Origin: Pseudomonas sp. dw_612
GTDB lineage: Bacteria; Pseudomonadota; Gammaproteobacteria; Pseudomonadales; Pseudomonadaceae
DNA: 64,000 nt
Direction: 5' to 3'
Assembly: GCF_018449725.1 (NCBI RefSeq)
Contig: NZ_JAAVVC010000011.1
Span: forward strand, 168,340 to 232,339
The position numbers and the translations under genes are program-made. The notes under the pieces are model-generated. The model did not search any database. It had not been told where the DNA came from and worked only from the letters and a program-made list of their open reading frames with translations. Of this stretch, positions 17,550 to 26,389 are shown piece by piece (position 1 is the stretch's first letter; each line of letters begins with the position of its first letter).

Positions 17550-18575
17550 TCAGTTAAAACCGCTGGTGGAAATGAAGTCGACGTCGGTCTTCGGCTCGGC
17601 ACGCATTAACAGTTCGATCACCTGCTCAAGCGTGCGCCCTTCAAATAGAATCGCGTGCAGCCCGGCGACCAGCGGCATGTAGACGCCCGCTTCCTGGGAC
17701 TTGGCCTTGAGCACTTTCAACGTATTCACGCCTTCGGCGACTTCGCCCAGGCGCGTCACCGCGTCTTCCAGGCTCAGCCCCTGGCCGAGGGCGAAACCGA
17801 CCTGGTAGTTGCGGCTTTTCGGCGACGAGCAGGTCACGATCAAGTCGCCCACACCGGCGAGGCCGAGGAAGGTCATCGGGTTGGCGCCCTGATTCACCGC
17901 AAAACGGGTCATTTCCGCCAGCGCCCGGGTGATCAGCATGCTCTTGGTGTTTTCACCCATGCCCAGCGCCACCGCCATGCCGGCGATGATCGCGTAGACG
18001 TTTTTCAGCGCCCCGCCCAACTCCACGCCATAACGGTCGGCGCTGGCGTACACACGAAAGGTGCGGCCGTGCAGCGCTTCCTGCACCCGCGCGCACAACT
18101 CTTCGTCTTCGCTCGCAACCACCGTGGCGGTCAGCGCGTGTTCGGCGATTTCACGGGCCAGGTTCGGCCCGGACAGCACGCCGATACGGGCTTGCGGGGC
18201 GATCTCTTCGAGGATCTCGCTCATCAGCTTGAAGGTGTGGGCTTCAATGCCTTTGGTCAGGCTCACCAGCAATTTGCCGCTCAAGCGTTCGGCGTGCGGG
18301 GCCAACACCAAGCGCAGCGCGCTGGACGGCAGCGCGACGAAACACAGGTCGCAGGCCTCCAGCGTAGCTTGCAGGTCAGTGACCGCTTCCACGCCCGGCA
18401 AAATCTTGATGCCTTTGAGGTAACGCGGGTTCTCGCGATTGACCCGGATGGCCTCGGCCTGTTCGGGATCACGCATCCACTGCCGGACCTGAAGCCCGTT
18501 CTCGGCCAGCAGGTTTGCCACGGCGGTACCAAAACTTCCGCCTCCCAGGACCGCAATTGGGCGCTGTTCAGTCAT
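17550..18575 (-). CDS. gpsA: NAD(P)-dependent glycerol-3-phosphate dehydrogenase
   Basis: Makes sn-glycerol 3-phosphate from dihydroxyacetone phosphate for phospholipid synthesis. The 341-residue length is normal. The nucleotide-binding motif GGGSFGTAVA is near residue 12, the substrate-site Lys lies in LGGALKNVYAI and the signature GLAGVGDLIVTCSS follows. The start at 18575 gives the standard N-terminus MTEQRPIAVLGGGS; the longer frame adds 26 unrelated residues. Its neighbourhood with fabA and fabB (6 kb away) groups lipid-synthesis genes. Divergent from the TonB receptor gene across 195 bp. Confidence 0.97.
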   Translation of the reverse strand: MTEQRPIAVLGGGSFGTAVANLLAENGLQVRQWMRDPEQAEAIRVNRENPRYLKGIKILPGVEAVTDLQATLEACDLCFVALPSSALRLVLAPHAERLSGKLLVSLTKGIEAHTFKLMSEILEEIAPQARIGVLSGPNLAREIAEHALTATVVASEDEELCARVQEALHGRTFRVYASADRYGVELGGALKNVYAIIAGMAVALGMGENTKSMLITRALAEMTRFAVNQGANPMTFLGLAGVGDLIVTCSSPKSRNYQVGFALGQGLSLEDAVTRLGEVAEGVNTLKVLKAKSQEAGVYMPLVAGLHAILFEGRTLEQVIELLMRAEPKTDVDFISTSGFN

Positions 18576-18770
18576 ATGCAATCCGTTAATCCATACCAGT
18601 GGCGATGCCGGCATTATACGGAGCGGCCCAGTGGCGGCCAGCCCCCGCGTCAATTACCGACACTTGTAGGAAGAAGACCAACAATTCCGAGGAAAATGCC
18701 CGTAACGTGACTGGAAAGTGACTGAGCTCGGTTAACATGCGCGCCACTTAATCGCTATCAAGGCTGTGTC

Positions 18771-20894
18771 GTGTCTTTTGGCCCTCCCTCTCCTCGCTCG
18801 TCGCTGGTCCTGGCGCTGATGTTCAGCCCGGCCCTGCTGGCTGACGATCTGTTCCTCGACAACGAGCCGCTGCCCCAAGTGCTGACGGCCACGCGGCTGA
18901 AACAGTCGCCGGCCGCCGTGCCGGGGAGCATGACGGTGCTCGACAGCGAACTGATCAACGCCAGCGGCGCCCGGGACATCAGCGAATTGCTGCGGCTGGT
19001 GCCGGGGATGATGGTCGGCAACATCAATGGCAACCAGGCGGCGGTGAACTACCACGGCACCAATGCCAGCGAAGCGCGGCGCATGCAGGTATTGATCGAT
19101 GGCCGCTCGGTGTACCGCGCCGGCCTGGCGACGGTGGACTGGAGCGATATTCCGGTGGCCATGGAAGACATCGAGCGCATCGAAGTCTTTCGCGGCCCGA
19201 ACACCGTCAGCTATGGCGCCAACGCGCTGATGGCGGTGGTCAACATCATCACGCGCAACCCGGCGGACAGCCACGGCACGCGGATCAAAGTCACCCGGGG
19301 CCAGCGCGGCATCAATGATTTCTACGCCAGCCAAGGCACCGGTTGGGACGGCGGCGATCTGCGTCTGTCGTTGTCCGGCCAGCAAGACGATGGCTTTGAT
19401 TCGGACCGCAACGGCGCGGATTACCGTGACAGTCGGCGCTTGAACCGCTTCAACCTCGCCGTCAGCCAGACGCTCAACGAGAGCCAAAGCATCGACTGGC
19501 AATTGAACGCCAAGGACGGGACCAATCAGCGGCCCTACACCTACCGCCCGGTGTTCTCCGGGATTACCGCCGCCGGGAACAATTCCGACGTTATCGCCAA
19601 GGATTACGCCGGTTCCCTGCGCTGGAACCTGGACATCAATCCCGATCACAGCCTGTATATCCAGGGCTCGGCGCAGCATTGGGACCGCCAGCAGACCTGG
19701 CGTGCCTGTGATGCCGAAGTCTCGTTCAGCCCGCAACTGACCGATTTGTGGCAACTCAACCCGAACTACGCCGAACGCCTGGCGCGCAATATGGAGCGCT
19801 ACACCGGTCCCGGCGCACCGGCAGGTACCCCGGCCGAACAAGCCCTGGGCAATCAAGTGCTGGACCAATGGAAAAACGGCGCCAGGCAAACCCTGTGCGG
19901 TGACATCGACCAGAGCGCCCGGGAATCGCGCTACGACCTCGAACTGCAAGACACCTTGAGCCTGTCCGATAGTCTGCGACTGGTCAGCGGCATGAACTAT
20001 CGTTACGACCGGGCAGATTCCGAGACCTACTTCAATGGCACGCTCGATGACACCACGTGGCGCACGTTCGGCCAACTCGAGTGGCGCGCCAGCGAACACT
20101 GGTTGCTCCAGGGCGGTGCCATGTTCGAAGACACGCAATTGACCGGCAGCTCGCTGACCCCACGGGTGGCGGTCAATTACTTGATCAACCCGCGCCATGG
20201 CCTGCGCGCGGTGTATTCCGAAGCGATCCGCTCCCCGGACATGTTCGAGAACAACGTTAACTGGAGCTATCAGGTGACCAACCTGCGGCCCAGTGCCTAC
20301 GGCCAGACCAGCGCCCGTTATTTCGTCAAGACCCGCGGCCCTGGCGACCTCGACAAGGAGCGCATGCGTTCCCGGGAACTGGGCTACAACGGTTTCTTTG
20401 CCGAACTTGGCCTGGCAGTGGATGTGAAACTGTTCTATGACGAAATCACCGGCATGATCAGCGAGCCGTTGCGCAACAACCAGTACATCGCCAGCAACGC
20501 CAACAACTCGCGCTTCACCGGGACCGAAACCCAACTGGACTGGCACGTCAGCAGCGTCGATCGCCTGCGCCTGACCTATGCCTACGTCGATGCCAAGTCC
20601 AGCAACCCGCTGGACCAACGGCAGACCGCACGCAACAGCGGCTCCGCCGGTTGGCTGCGCAATTGGGGCCAGGGCTGGAACAGCGCGCTCTTCTACTATG
20701 GGGACGACGCGCTGAACGGCTACCGCTTCGAACGGATCGACACGCGCATCGCCAAGCGCATCAACCTGGGCAAGGCCAACCTGGAATTGGCCGGTGTGCT
20801 GCAAAAGCGTCTCGACCATCAGCCCACCACGTTCGTCGACAATAATTACGACGAACGCCGGGTGCTCTACTTCAGCGCAGAGCTGGCGTTTTAG
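18771..20894 (+). CDS. TonB-dependent outer-membrane receptor
   Basis: A 707-residue outer-membrane receptor. A short signal peptide (cleavage near residue 24, LLADD) precedes the plug domain (about 35-150; segments PQVLTATRLKQSPAAVPGSMTVLD and RIEVFRGPNTVSYGANALMAVVNIIT). The C-terminal 22-strand barrel ends in a Phe (FSAELAF), as needed for assembly by the BAM complex. The class is close to BtuB/CirA/FepA, with no sign of an N-terminal signalling extension for a sigma/anti-sigma pair. The start is a GTG with AAGG seven bases upstream. The next gene starts directly after its stop (TAG ATG), and a hybrid kinase follows with an overlap. The ligand is unknown. Confidence 0.92.
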   Translation: MSFGPPSPRSSLVLALMFSPALLADDLFLDNEPLPQVLTATRLKQSPAAVPGSMTVLDSELINASGARDISELLRLVPGMMVGNINGNQAAVNYHGTNASEARRMQVLIDGRSVYRAGLATVDWSDIPVAMEDIERIEVFRGPNTVSYGANALMAVVNIITRNPADSHGTRIKVTRGQRGINDFYASQGTGWDGGDLRLSLSGQQDDGFDSDRNGADYRDSRRLNRFNLAVSQTLNESQSIDWQLNAKDGTNQRPYTYRPVFSGITAAGNNSDVIAKDYAGSLRWNLDINPDHSLYIQGSAQHWDRQQTWRACDAEVSFSPQLTDLWQLNPNYAERLARNMERYTGPGAPAGTPAEQALGNQVLDQWKNGARQTLCGDIDQSARESRYDLELQDTLSLSDSLRLVSGMNYRYDRADSETYFNGTLDDTTWRTFGQLEWRASEHWLLQGGAMFEDTQLTGSSLTPRVAVNYLINPRHGLRAVYSEAIRSPDMFENNVNWSYQVTNLRPSAYGQTSARYFVKTRGPGDLDKERMRSRELGYNGFFAELGLAVDVKLFYDEITGMISEPLRNNQYIASNANNSRFTGTETQLDWHVSSVDRLRLTYAYVDAKSSNPLDQRQTARNSGSAGWLRNWGQGWNSALFYYGDDALNGYRFERIDTRIAKRINLGKANLELAGVLQKRLDHQPTTFVDNNYDERRVLYFSAELAF

Positions 20895-21824
20895 ATGCAA
20901 CCCCAGTCATGGAAGACGCCAACCCTTGGCCGACTGCTGGCCGGGTTGTGCCTGCTCGTCAGCGGCTTGCTGTGCAGTCTGCCGGCCAGTGCCGTGGAGA
21001 TTCTCCTGACCGGCGCCGAAGACAGCCCCGGCGTGCAATCCTTCACCCAGGCCCTGAGCGAGTTGCGCCCCACCGACAGCGTGCGTTTCCAGCCACTCGC
21101 CAGCCTGCCGGTGCCGGGCAAATTGCCCAGCGGCACGCGCCTCATCCTGCTCGACCTGCCGAGCCTGGACTGGCGCCTGCAAGACAGCCAGGGCCCGGCG
21201 ACGCTGGTGCTGCGTATCAGTCGCCTGCAAGCGCGGCAACGCCTGAACAATCTGCTGCCCACCCACCTGAGCCTGCTGTGGAGCGATCCGCCACTGGAGC
21301 GGCAATTGCGCCTGACCCGGTTGATCCTGCCTCAGGTTCGTCGCGTCGGTGTGCTCTACGACCGGCACAGCGAATTCCTCTTGAAAGAACTGCGCCTGGC
21401 CGCCCTGCCCCTGGGCCTTGAGATCGTCAGCGAATCCTGGGACAACACCAATGACAGCCGTCCGTTGCAAACGCTGCTGAAAAACAGCGACGTGCTACTG
21501 GGCCTCGACGACCCCGACCTGTACAACCCGAAAACCGCGAAAAACCTGCTGCTCAGCAGCTATGCCCGGCAGATGGCGCTGATCGGCCCCAACGCCGCTT
21601 TCGTCAAGGCCGGCAGCCTGGCCAGCACCTACAGCGACCAGAGCGACTGGCTGGCGATTCTCGACGATCTGCTCGACCGGCCACCGGCCAGTTGGCCACG
21701 CACGCTCTACCCGCGACACTTCAAAGTCTTAAGCAATCCACAAGTGGCTCGTTCATTAGGTATTGAACAGATGAACGAAGCATTTGTCGCATCAGAGTTG
21801 GCCGAAGGAGAAAGCCGCCCATGA
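20895..21824 (+). CDS. ABC-type periplasmic binding-like protein
   Basis: A 309-residue exported protein. The signal peptide covers about residues 1-33 (hydrophobic LLAGLCLLVSGLLCSL, cleavage after ASA). The mature part resembles the ABC substrate-binding fold of the TrpX/BMP-like group: RRVGVLYDRHSEF, SDVLLGLDDPDLYNPKTAK, and GPNAAFVKAGSLASTYSDQSDW in the second lobe. No ABC permease or ATPase gene is near. The gene starts immediately after the receptor stop and ends overlapping the kinase start by four bases. The likely role is therefore to present a ligand to the kinase instead of to a transporter. That role is inference from gene order. Confidence 0.82.
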   Translation: MQPQSWKTPTLGRLLAGLCLLVSGLLCSLPASAVEILLTGAEDSPGVQSFTQALSELRPTDSVRFQPLASLPVPGKLPSGTRLILLDLPSLDWRLQDSQGPATLVLRISRLQARQRLNNLLPTHLSLLWSDPPLERQLRLTRLILPQVRRVGVLYDRHSEFLLKELRLAALPLGLEIVSESWDNTNDSRPLQTLLKNSDVLLGLDDPDLYNPKTAKNLLLSSYARQMALIGPNAAFVKAGSLASTYSDQSDWLAILDDLLDRPPASWPRTLYPRHFKVLSNPQVARSLGIEQMNEAFVASELAEGESRP

Positions 21825-23725
21825 CCTTCCGTCGCCGTTGGGACATCAACACCCGGACCCAGATCATCAGCCTCGGCCCCGCCCTGTTGCTGACCTTGTT
21901 GTTGATCAGTTTTTTCACGTTCGTGCGGATTCAGGACCTGCGCCAGGAACTCAACCACACCGGGCAACTGATCGCCAACCAACTGGCACCGGCCACGGAA
22001 TACGGGGTGATTTCCGGTAACAACGACGTGCTCGAAAGTCTGCTCAAGGCCACTTTGGCGACGCCGAATGTGCGGTTCCTGGAAGTGCAGGACAACGCCA
22101 ACCGGATTCTGGTGTACGTCGAGCAACCGTCGGAATCCCACAACCGCTCGCAACAGGTCGAAGTGTTCCAGGCGCCGGTGCGGCTGCAACGGATCGCGCT
22201 GAACAATGACTTCTTCCAGAACACCCGCACGTCCATCAGTGCGCCGAGCGAGGATTATCTGGGACGGGTGATCGTCGGCCTGTCCAACGACGCCTTCAGT
22301 CAGCGCCAGCAAGAGATACTGTTCAAGGCCGGGATCCTCGCGTTGTTCGCCCTGCTGTTTACCTTCCTGCTGGCCCGGCGTTTGGCGGGCAGTCTGTCGC
22401 AACCGATCCGCGACATCGGCAACGCGGTCAAGGCGATCCAGAAAGGCGACTACACCACGCCGCTGCCGATCGTCGATGACACCGAACTGGGCGCCTTGTC
22501 GCAACACATCAACAACCTGGCCGACGGCCTCGAACAGGCCAGCCGCGAACAGCAGCAAGCGATGTCGCAGTTGATCCAGACCCGCGAAGAAGCGGAAAAG
22601 GCCAACAACGCCAAATCCGATTTCCTGGCAATGATGAGCCACGAACTGCGCACGCCCATGAATGGCGTGCTGGGCATGCTGCAATTGCTCGAAACCACTG
22701 ACATGACCGAGGAGCAGGTCGAATACGCGGCGCTGGCCTCGGAGTCCACCGAGCACTTGCTCAAGGTGATCAACGACATCCTCGACTTCTCGCGTATCGA
22801 GCGCTCGGAGCTGGAACTGGAACACATTCCGTTCAACCTCGCGGACCTGATCGGCAGTTGCGCCCAGTCCTTCCAGCACAGTGCGGCGCAACGCAAACTC
22901 GATCTTGAGTTGCGGGTCCCCGACGACATGCGCGCCTTGCAGGTTCAGGGCGACCCGACGCGGATCCGACAGATCTTGGTCAACCTGATCGGCAATGCGC
23001 TGAAATTCACCGAACAGGGCCGCGTCACCATCGAGCCGCAATGGCAATCCCTGGACCACGAATTGTTGTGGTTCACCTGCACCGTGCGCGACAGCGGCAT
23101 CGGAATTTCGGCCGAAAGCCTGGAATTGATGTTTAACGCGTTCCAGCAGGCCGACAGTTCCATTTCAAGACGTTACGGCGGCACCGGGCTCGGCTTGCCG
23201 ATTGCCCGCACCCTGGCCGAGCGCATGGGCGGCACATTGCGCGCCCAAAGCGAAGAAGGTCGCGGCTCGGCATTCACCTTGGAAATCCCCCTGGCCCTTT
23301 ATAAACAGGCGTTGCCGGAACTGGCGCCACCGCGGGTGCCGACGGGCAAGGGCCATGGCGAAGGACGCAATGTGTTGCTGGTGGAGGACAATCCGGTCAA
23401 CCAGACCGTTATCGAAGCGATGTTGCGCAGCCTGGGCTTTACTGTCAGCGTCGCCACTGATGGCGCGCAGGCGGTACGCAGTGCCGAGAGCCTGATCTTC
23501 GAGGCGATTCTGATGGATTGCCGGCTGCCGATCATTGACGGCTATGAGGCAACCCGACAGATCCGCCAACTGCCCGGCTGCCTGGACCTGCCGATCATCG
23601 CCCTGACGGCCAATGCCTTGCAGGGGGATCGCGAAGCTTGCCTGGCGGCGGGCATGAACGATTACCTGGCCAAGCCCTTCAAACGCACTGATCTGCAGCA
23701 AATTCTGCAGCGATGGGTGCAGTAG
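21821..23725 (+). CDS. Hybrid sensor histidine kinase, PA1611-like
   Basis: A 634-residue inner-membrane hybrid kinase. TM1 is at about 15-35. The periplasmic domain of about 130 residues contains TGQLIANQLAPATEYGVISGN, a pattern shared with the N-terminus of GacS/BarA (sCache_4 type). TM2 is at about 168-187, followed by HAMP, the H-box with His274 (AMMSHELRTPMNG), the ATPase domain with N, G1 and G2 boxes (LIGNALKF, DSGIGI, GGTGLGL) and a C-terminal receiver with Asp566 (MDCRLPIIDGY). There is no HPt domain. Its place just before fabA matches P. aeruginosa PA1611, a kinase reported to interact with RetS and act on the Gac/Rsm pathway. Cotranscribed with the receptor and binding-protein genes. 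Confidence 0.92.
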   Translation: MTFRRRWDINTRTQIISLGPALLLTLLLISFFTFVRIQDLRQELNHTGQLIANQLAPATEYGVISGNNDVLESLLKATLATPNVRFLEVQDNANRILVYVEQPSESHNRSQQVEVFQAPVRLQRIALNNDFFQNTRTSISAPSEDYLGRVIVGLSNDAFSQRQQEILFKAGILALFALLFTFLLARRLAGSLSQPIRDIGNAVKAIQKGDYTTPLPIVDDTELGALSQHINNLADGLEQASREQQQAMSQLIQTREEAEKANNAKSDFLAMMSHELRTPMNGVLGMLQLLETTDMTEEQVEYAALASESTEHLLKVINDILDFSRIERSELELEHIPFNLADLIGSCAQSFQHSAAQRKLDLELRVPDDMRALQVQGDPTRIRQILVNLIGNALKFTEQGRVTIEPQWQSLDHELLWFTCTVRDSGIGISAESLELMFNAFQQADSSISRRYGGTGLGLPIARTLAERMGGTLRAQSEEGRGSAFTLEIPLALYKQALPELAPPRVPTGKGHGEGRNVLLVEDNPVNQTVIEAMLRSLGFTVSVATDGAQAVRSAESLIFEAILMDCRLPIIDGYEATRQIRQLPGCLDLPIIALTANALQGDREACLAAGMNDYLAKPFKRTDLQQILQRWVQ

Positions 23726-23823
23726 TGCTGTCCTTTCGGCTATCTGCGACTGGCGTGAAAGGCGAAAGTGCGGCAGTCTTAGGCACCCGAACAGGCCCGA
23801 AAAGGGGCTTGAATAATAATTTC

Positions 23824-23841
23824 AGTGCACAAGTGTACATT
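23824..23841. promoter_or_regulatory. Palindromic site upstream of fabA, possible DesT operator
   Basis: This 18-base imperfect palindrome, AGTGCACAAGTGTACATT, has symmetric pairs A-TG-ACA and TGT-CA-T. It lies about 130 bp upstream of fabA. In P. aeruginosa the TetR regulator DesT controls fabAB through a palindrome near the promoter. The identity here is inferred from position and size. Confidence 0.4.
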
Positions 23842-23973
23842 CATGTCCTTGGTGCTGTGACTTTCACCACAACGCAATAGTCTATGAGTAGGCTGTCGAC
23901 TCGAGGCATGAACGCTTCGATCGGCCGGGAAGATTTGCCCCACCCTGCCGCACGGGACTATTGAGGAGCTCGC

Positions 23974-24489
23974 ATGACCAAACAAAACGCCTTTACTCGG
24001 GAAGACCTGCTGCGCTGCAGTCGCGGTGAGCTGTTCGGCCCAGGTAACGCGCAACTGCCCGCCCCGAACATGCTGATGGTGGATCGCATCACCCATATCA
24101 GCGAAGAGGGTGGCAAGTACGGCAAAGGTGAATTGGTCGCCGAGCTGGATATCACTCCGGACCTGTGGTTCTTCGCCTGTCACTTTGAAGGTGATCCGGT
24201 GATGCCGGGCTGCCTGGGCCTCGACGCCATGTGGCAACTCGTCGGCTTCTTCCTCGGCTGGCAAGGTTTGCCGGGCCGTGGTCGTGCACTGGGTTCGGGC
24301 GAAGTGAAGTTCTTTGGTCAGGTCCTGCCGACCGCCAGGAAAGTTACGTATAACATTCAGATCAAGCGCGTCCTCAAAGGCAAGCTGAACCTCGCTATCG
24401 CCGATGGTTCGGTCAGTGTCGACGGCCGCGAAATCTACACCGCCGAAGGCCTCCGGGTCGGCGTGTTCACCTCCACTGAAAACTTCTAA
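23974..24489 (+). CDS. fabA: 3-hydroxydecanoyl-ACP dehydratase/isomerase
   Basis: Introduces the double bond in anaerobic unsaturated fatty-acid synthesis by dehydrating 3-hydroxydecanoyl-ACP and isomerising trans-2 to cis-3-decenoyl-ACP. The 171-residue length is exact for the family. The catalytic His70 (FFACHFEGDPVMPG) and Asp84 (GLDAMWQ) are present. The ribosome site GAGGAG lies in TTGAGGAGCTCGC just before the ATG. It forms an operon with fabB (11-bp gap), which elongates its product. A palindrome upstream suggests repressor control in response to the unsaturated acyl-CoA pool. Confidence 0.98.
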   Translation: MTKQNAFTREDLLRCSRGELFGPGNAQLPAPNMLMVDRITHISEEGGKYGKGELVAELDITPDLWFFACHFEGDPVMPGCLGLDAMWQLVGFFLGWQGLPGRGRALGSGEVKFFGQVLPTARKVTYNIQIKRVLKGKLNLAIADGSVSVDGREIYTAEGLRVGVFTSTENF

Positions 24490-24500
24490 GGGTTATCCGC

Positions 24501-25721
24501 ATGCGCCGCGTCGTTATCACTGGTCTGGGCATCGTTTCGTGCCTGGGCAATGACAAAGAGACCGTCTCCGCTAACCTGCGTGCAAGCCGCCCTGGCATCC
24601 GGTTCAACCCGGAATATGCTGAAATGGGTCTGCGTAGCCAGGTTTCCGGCTCCATTGACCTTCCCCTCGAAGAGCTGATCGATCGCAAGATCTATCGCTT
24701 CGTCGGCCATGCGGCGGCTTACGCCTACCTGGCCATGAAAGATGCCATCACCGACTCCGGTCTGACCGATGAGCAAGTCTCCAACCCGCGTACCGGCCTG
24801 ATCGCCGGTTCCGGTGGCGCCTCCACGCTGAACCAGATGGAAGCGCTGGACATCCTGCGCGAGAAAGGCGTGAAGCGCGTTGGCCCATACCGCGTGACGC
24901 GGACCATGAGCAGCACCGTTTCCGCTTGCCTGGCCACGCCGTTCAAGATCAAGGGCCTGAACTACTCCATCGCTTCTGCCTGCGCCACCAGTGCTCACTG
25001 CATCGGTACCGCCATGGAACAGATCCAGATGGGCAAGCAGGACATCGTGTTCGCCGGCGGCGGTGAAGAAGAGCATTGGAGCCAGTCGTTCCTGTTCGAC
25101 GCCATGGGCGCACTGTCCAGCCAGTACAACGAAACCCCGGAAAAGGCTTCCCGTGCCTACGACGCCAAGCGTGACGGTTTCGTCATCGCCGGCGGTGGCG
25201 GCATGGTCGTGGTCGAGGAGCTGGAACACGCTCTGGCCCGCGGCGCGAAGATCTACGCGGAAATCGTTGGCTACGGCGCGACGTCCGATGGCTACGACAT
25301 GGTCGCCCCAAGCGGCGAAGGCGCCATCCGCTGCATGCAGATGGCCATGTCCACCGTCGACACCCCGATCGACTACCTGAACACCCACGGCACCTCGACT
25401 CCGGTCGGCGACGTCGCGGAAATGAAAGGTGTGCGTGAAGTGTTCGGCGCCAACGCCCCGGCCATCAGCTCCACCAAGAGCCTGTCGGGTCACTCCCTGG
25501 GCGCCGCCGGCGTTCACGAAGCGATCTACTGCATGCTGATGATGGAAGGCAACTTCATGGCGGGTTCCGCCAATATCGACGAACTGGACCCGGAAGTGGC
25601 AGACATGCCGATCCTGACCAAGACGCGCGAAGACGCCACCATCAACACCGTGATGAGCAACAGCTTCGGCTTCGGCGGCACCAACGCCACGCTGGTGCTG
25701 AAGCGCTGGGCTGGCAAGTAA
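24501..25721 (+). CDS. fabB: Beta-ketoacyl-ACP synthase I
   Basis: Condenses malonyl-ACP with acyl-ACP and is needed for elongation of cis-3-decenoyl-ACP. The 406-residue length is normal. The catalytic Cys161 (SACATSAH) and two His residues (NTHGTSTPVGD and KSLSGHSLGAAG) complete the triad. The C-terminus SFGFGGTNATLVLKR is conserved. It lies 11 bp behind fabA and ends at a strong terminator (25747-25780). Confidence 0.98.
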   Translation: MRRVVITGLGIVSCLGNDKETVSANLRASRPGIRFNPEYAEMGLRSQVSGSIDLPLEELIDRKIYRFVGHAAAYAYLAMKDAITDSGLTDEQVSNPRTGLIAGSGGASTLNQMEALDILREKGVKRVGPYRVTRTMSSTVSACLATPFKIKGLNYSIASACATSAHCIGTAMEQIQMGKQDIVFAGGGEEEHWSQSFLFDAMGALSSQYNETPEKASRAYDAKRDGFVIAGGGGMVVVEELEHALARGAKIYAEIVGYGATSDGYDMVAPSGEGAIRCMQMAMSTVDTPIDYLNTHGTSTPVGDVAEMKGVREVFGANAPAISSTKSLSGHSLGAAGVHEAIYCMLMMEGNFMAGSANIDELDPEVADMPILTKTREDATINTVMSNSFGFGGTNATLVLKRWAGK

Positions 25722-25746
25722 CACCCCCGCCCCGCTCGCTGCACAC

Positions 25747-25780
25747 AAAAACGCCCCGACTGGTTCGGGGCGTTTTTTTT
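25747..25780 (+). terminator. Rho-independent terminator of fabAB
   Basis: The stem AAAACGCCCCGA with TCGGGGCGTTTT and a short loop is followed by a run of eight T. It lies 26 bases after the fabB stop. Confidence 0.92.
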
Positions 25781-25817
25781 GTGCCTGGAAAAACTGGCCC
25801 ACCCTACCAACACAAGA

Positions 25818-25912
25818 CCCTGTGGGAGCGGGCTTGCTCGCGAAAGCGGTGTGTCAGCCATGTAGATGTCGACTGACATTCCCTCTTCGCGAGCAAGCCC
25901 GCTCCCACAGGG
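25818..25912. repeat. REP pair (inverted)
   Basis: Long arms from CCCTGTGGGAGCGGG to CCCGCTCCCACAGGG lie just downstream of the fabB terminator. The rest of the 420-bp gap up to the next gene is AT-richer and probably holds that gene's promoter. Confidence 0.87.
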
Positions 25913-26143
25913 AGGGAATGTGGCCAGTCTAAAACAGCGGTTTTGTTCATGCCGAACATGAAACTTTTGTCATTTAACTCAGCGGCCTGCGACCGAATGT
26001 CGCGTGTTTGGCGGGCTGCAGCACTTTTGCGGATTTCGCAAATATTCGTTACCGAACGAAAGCATTTACTTAGCAACCTAACCAAACATATAACAGAGTC
26101 CTGCACACGCCTTGCTGCAGATAACAGAGATTGGAGCTAGCAG

Positions 26144-26332
26144 ATGACTGTAAAAGTAACTGAACGCGACGATTCACATAAATCCCACGAAGGTGTAGCC
26201 GCCGGTATCCGCATCTGGGACGTACATCAACAAGACATGCTGGTGGGAATGTTCCACTCCGAGACTGACGCCCACAGCTATAAGGCCGAACTGGAAACAC
26301 TGGAACAGAAACGCGAAGCGTCGGCCAACTGA
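26144..26332 (+). CDS. Small conserved protein of unknown function
   Basis: A 62-residue, charged, soluble protein without signal peptide or membrane helix. Its core GIRIWDVHQQDMLVGMFHSETDAHSYKAELE looks like a compact alpha/beta fold with a helical end. I recall similar short proteins throughout Pseudomonas but no assigned function. The start is well supported (GGAG, eight bases before the ATG). The long upstream region (about 230 bp after the REP pair) is AT-rich, suggesting a regulated single-gene transcript. Its neighbour on the right is convergent. Confidence 0.75.
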   Translation: MTVKVTERDDSHKSHEGVAAGIRIWDVHQQDMLVGMFHSETDAHSYKAELETLEQKREASAN

Positions 26333-26389
26333 GCCTGCGTGACGAGTGAAGCGCCTGCCCGGCCCTCAGCCGAGGCAGGCGACTTTTGA

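Noticed and set aside
18732..20900. 722-codon frame opposite the TonB receptor gene
   Set aside because: The receptor strand has a signal peptide, plug motifs and a C-terminal Phe. The opposite frame has none of these.
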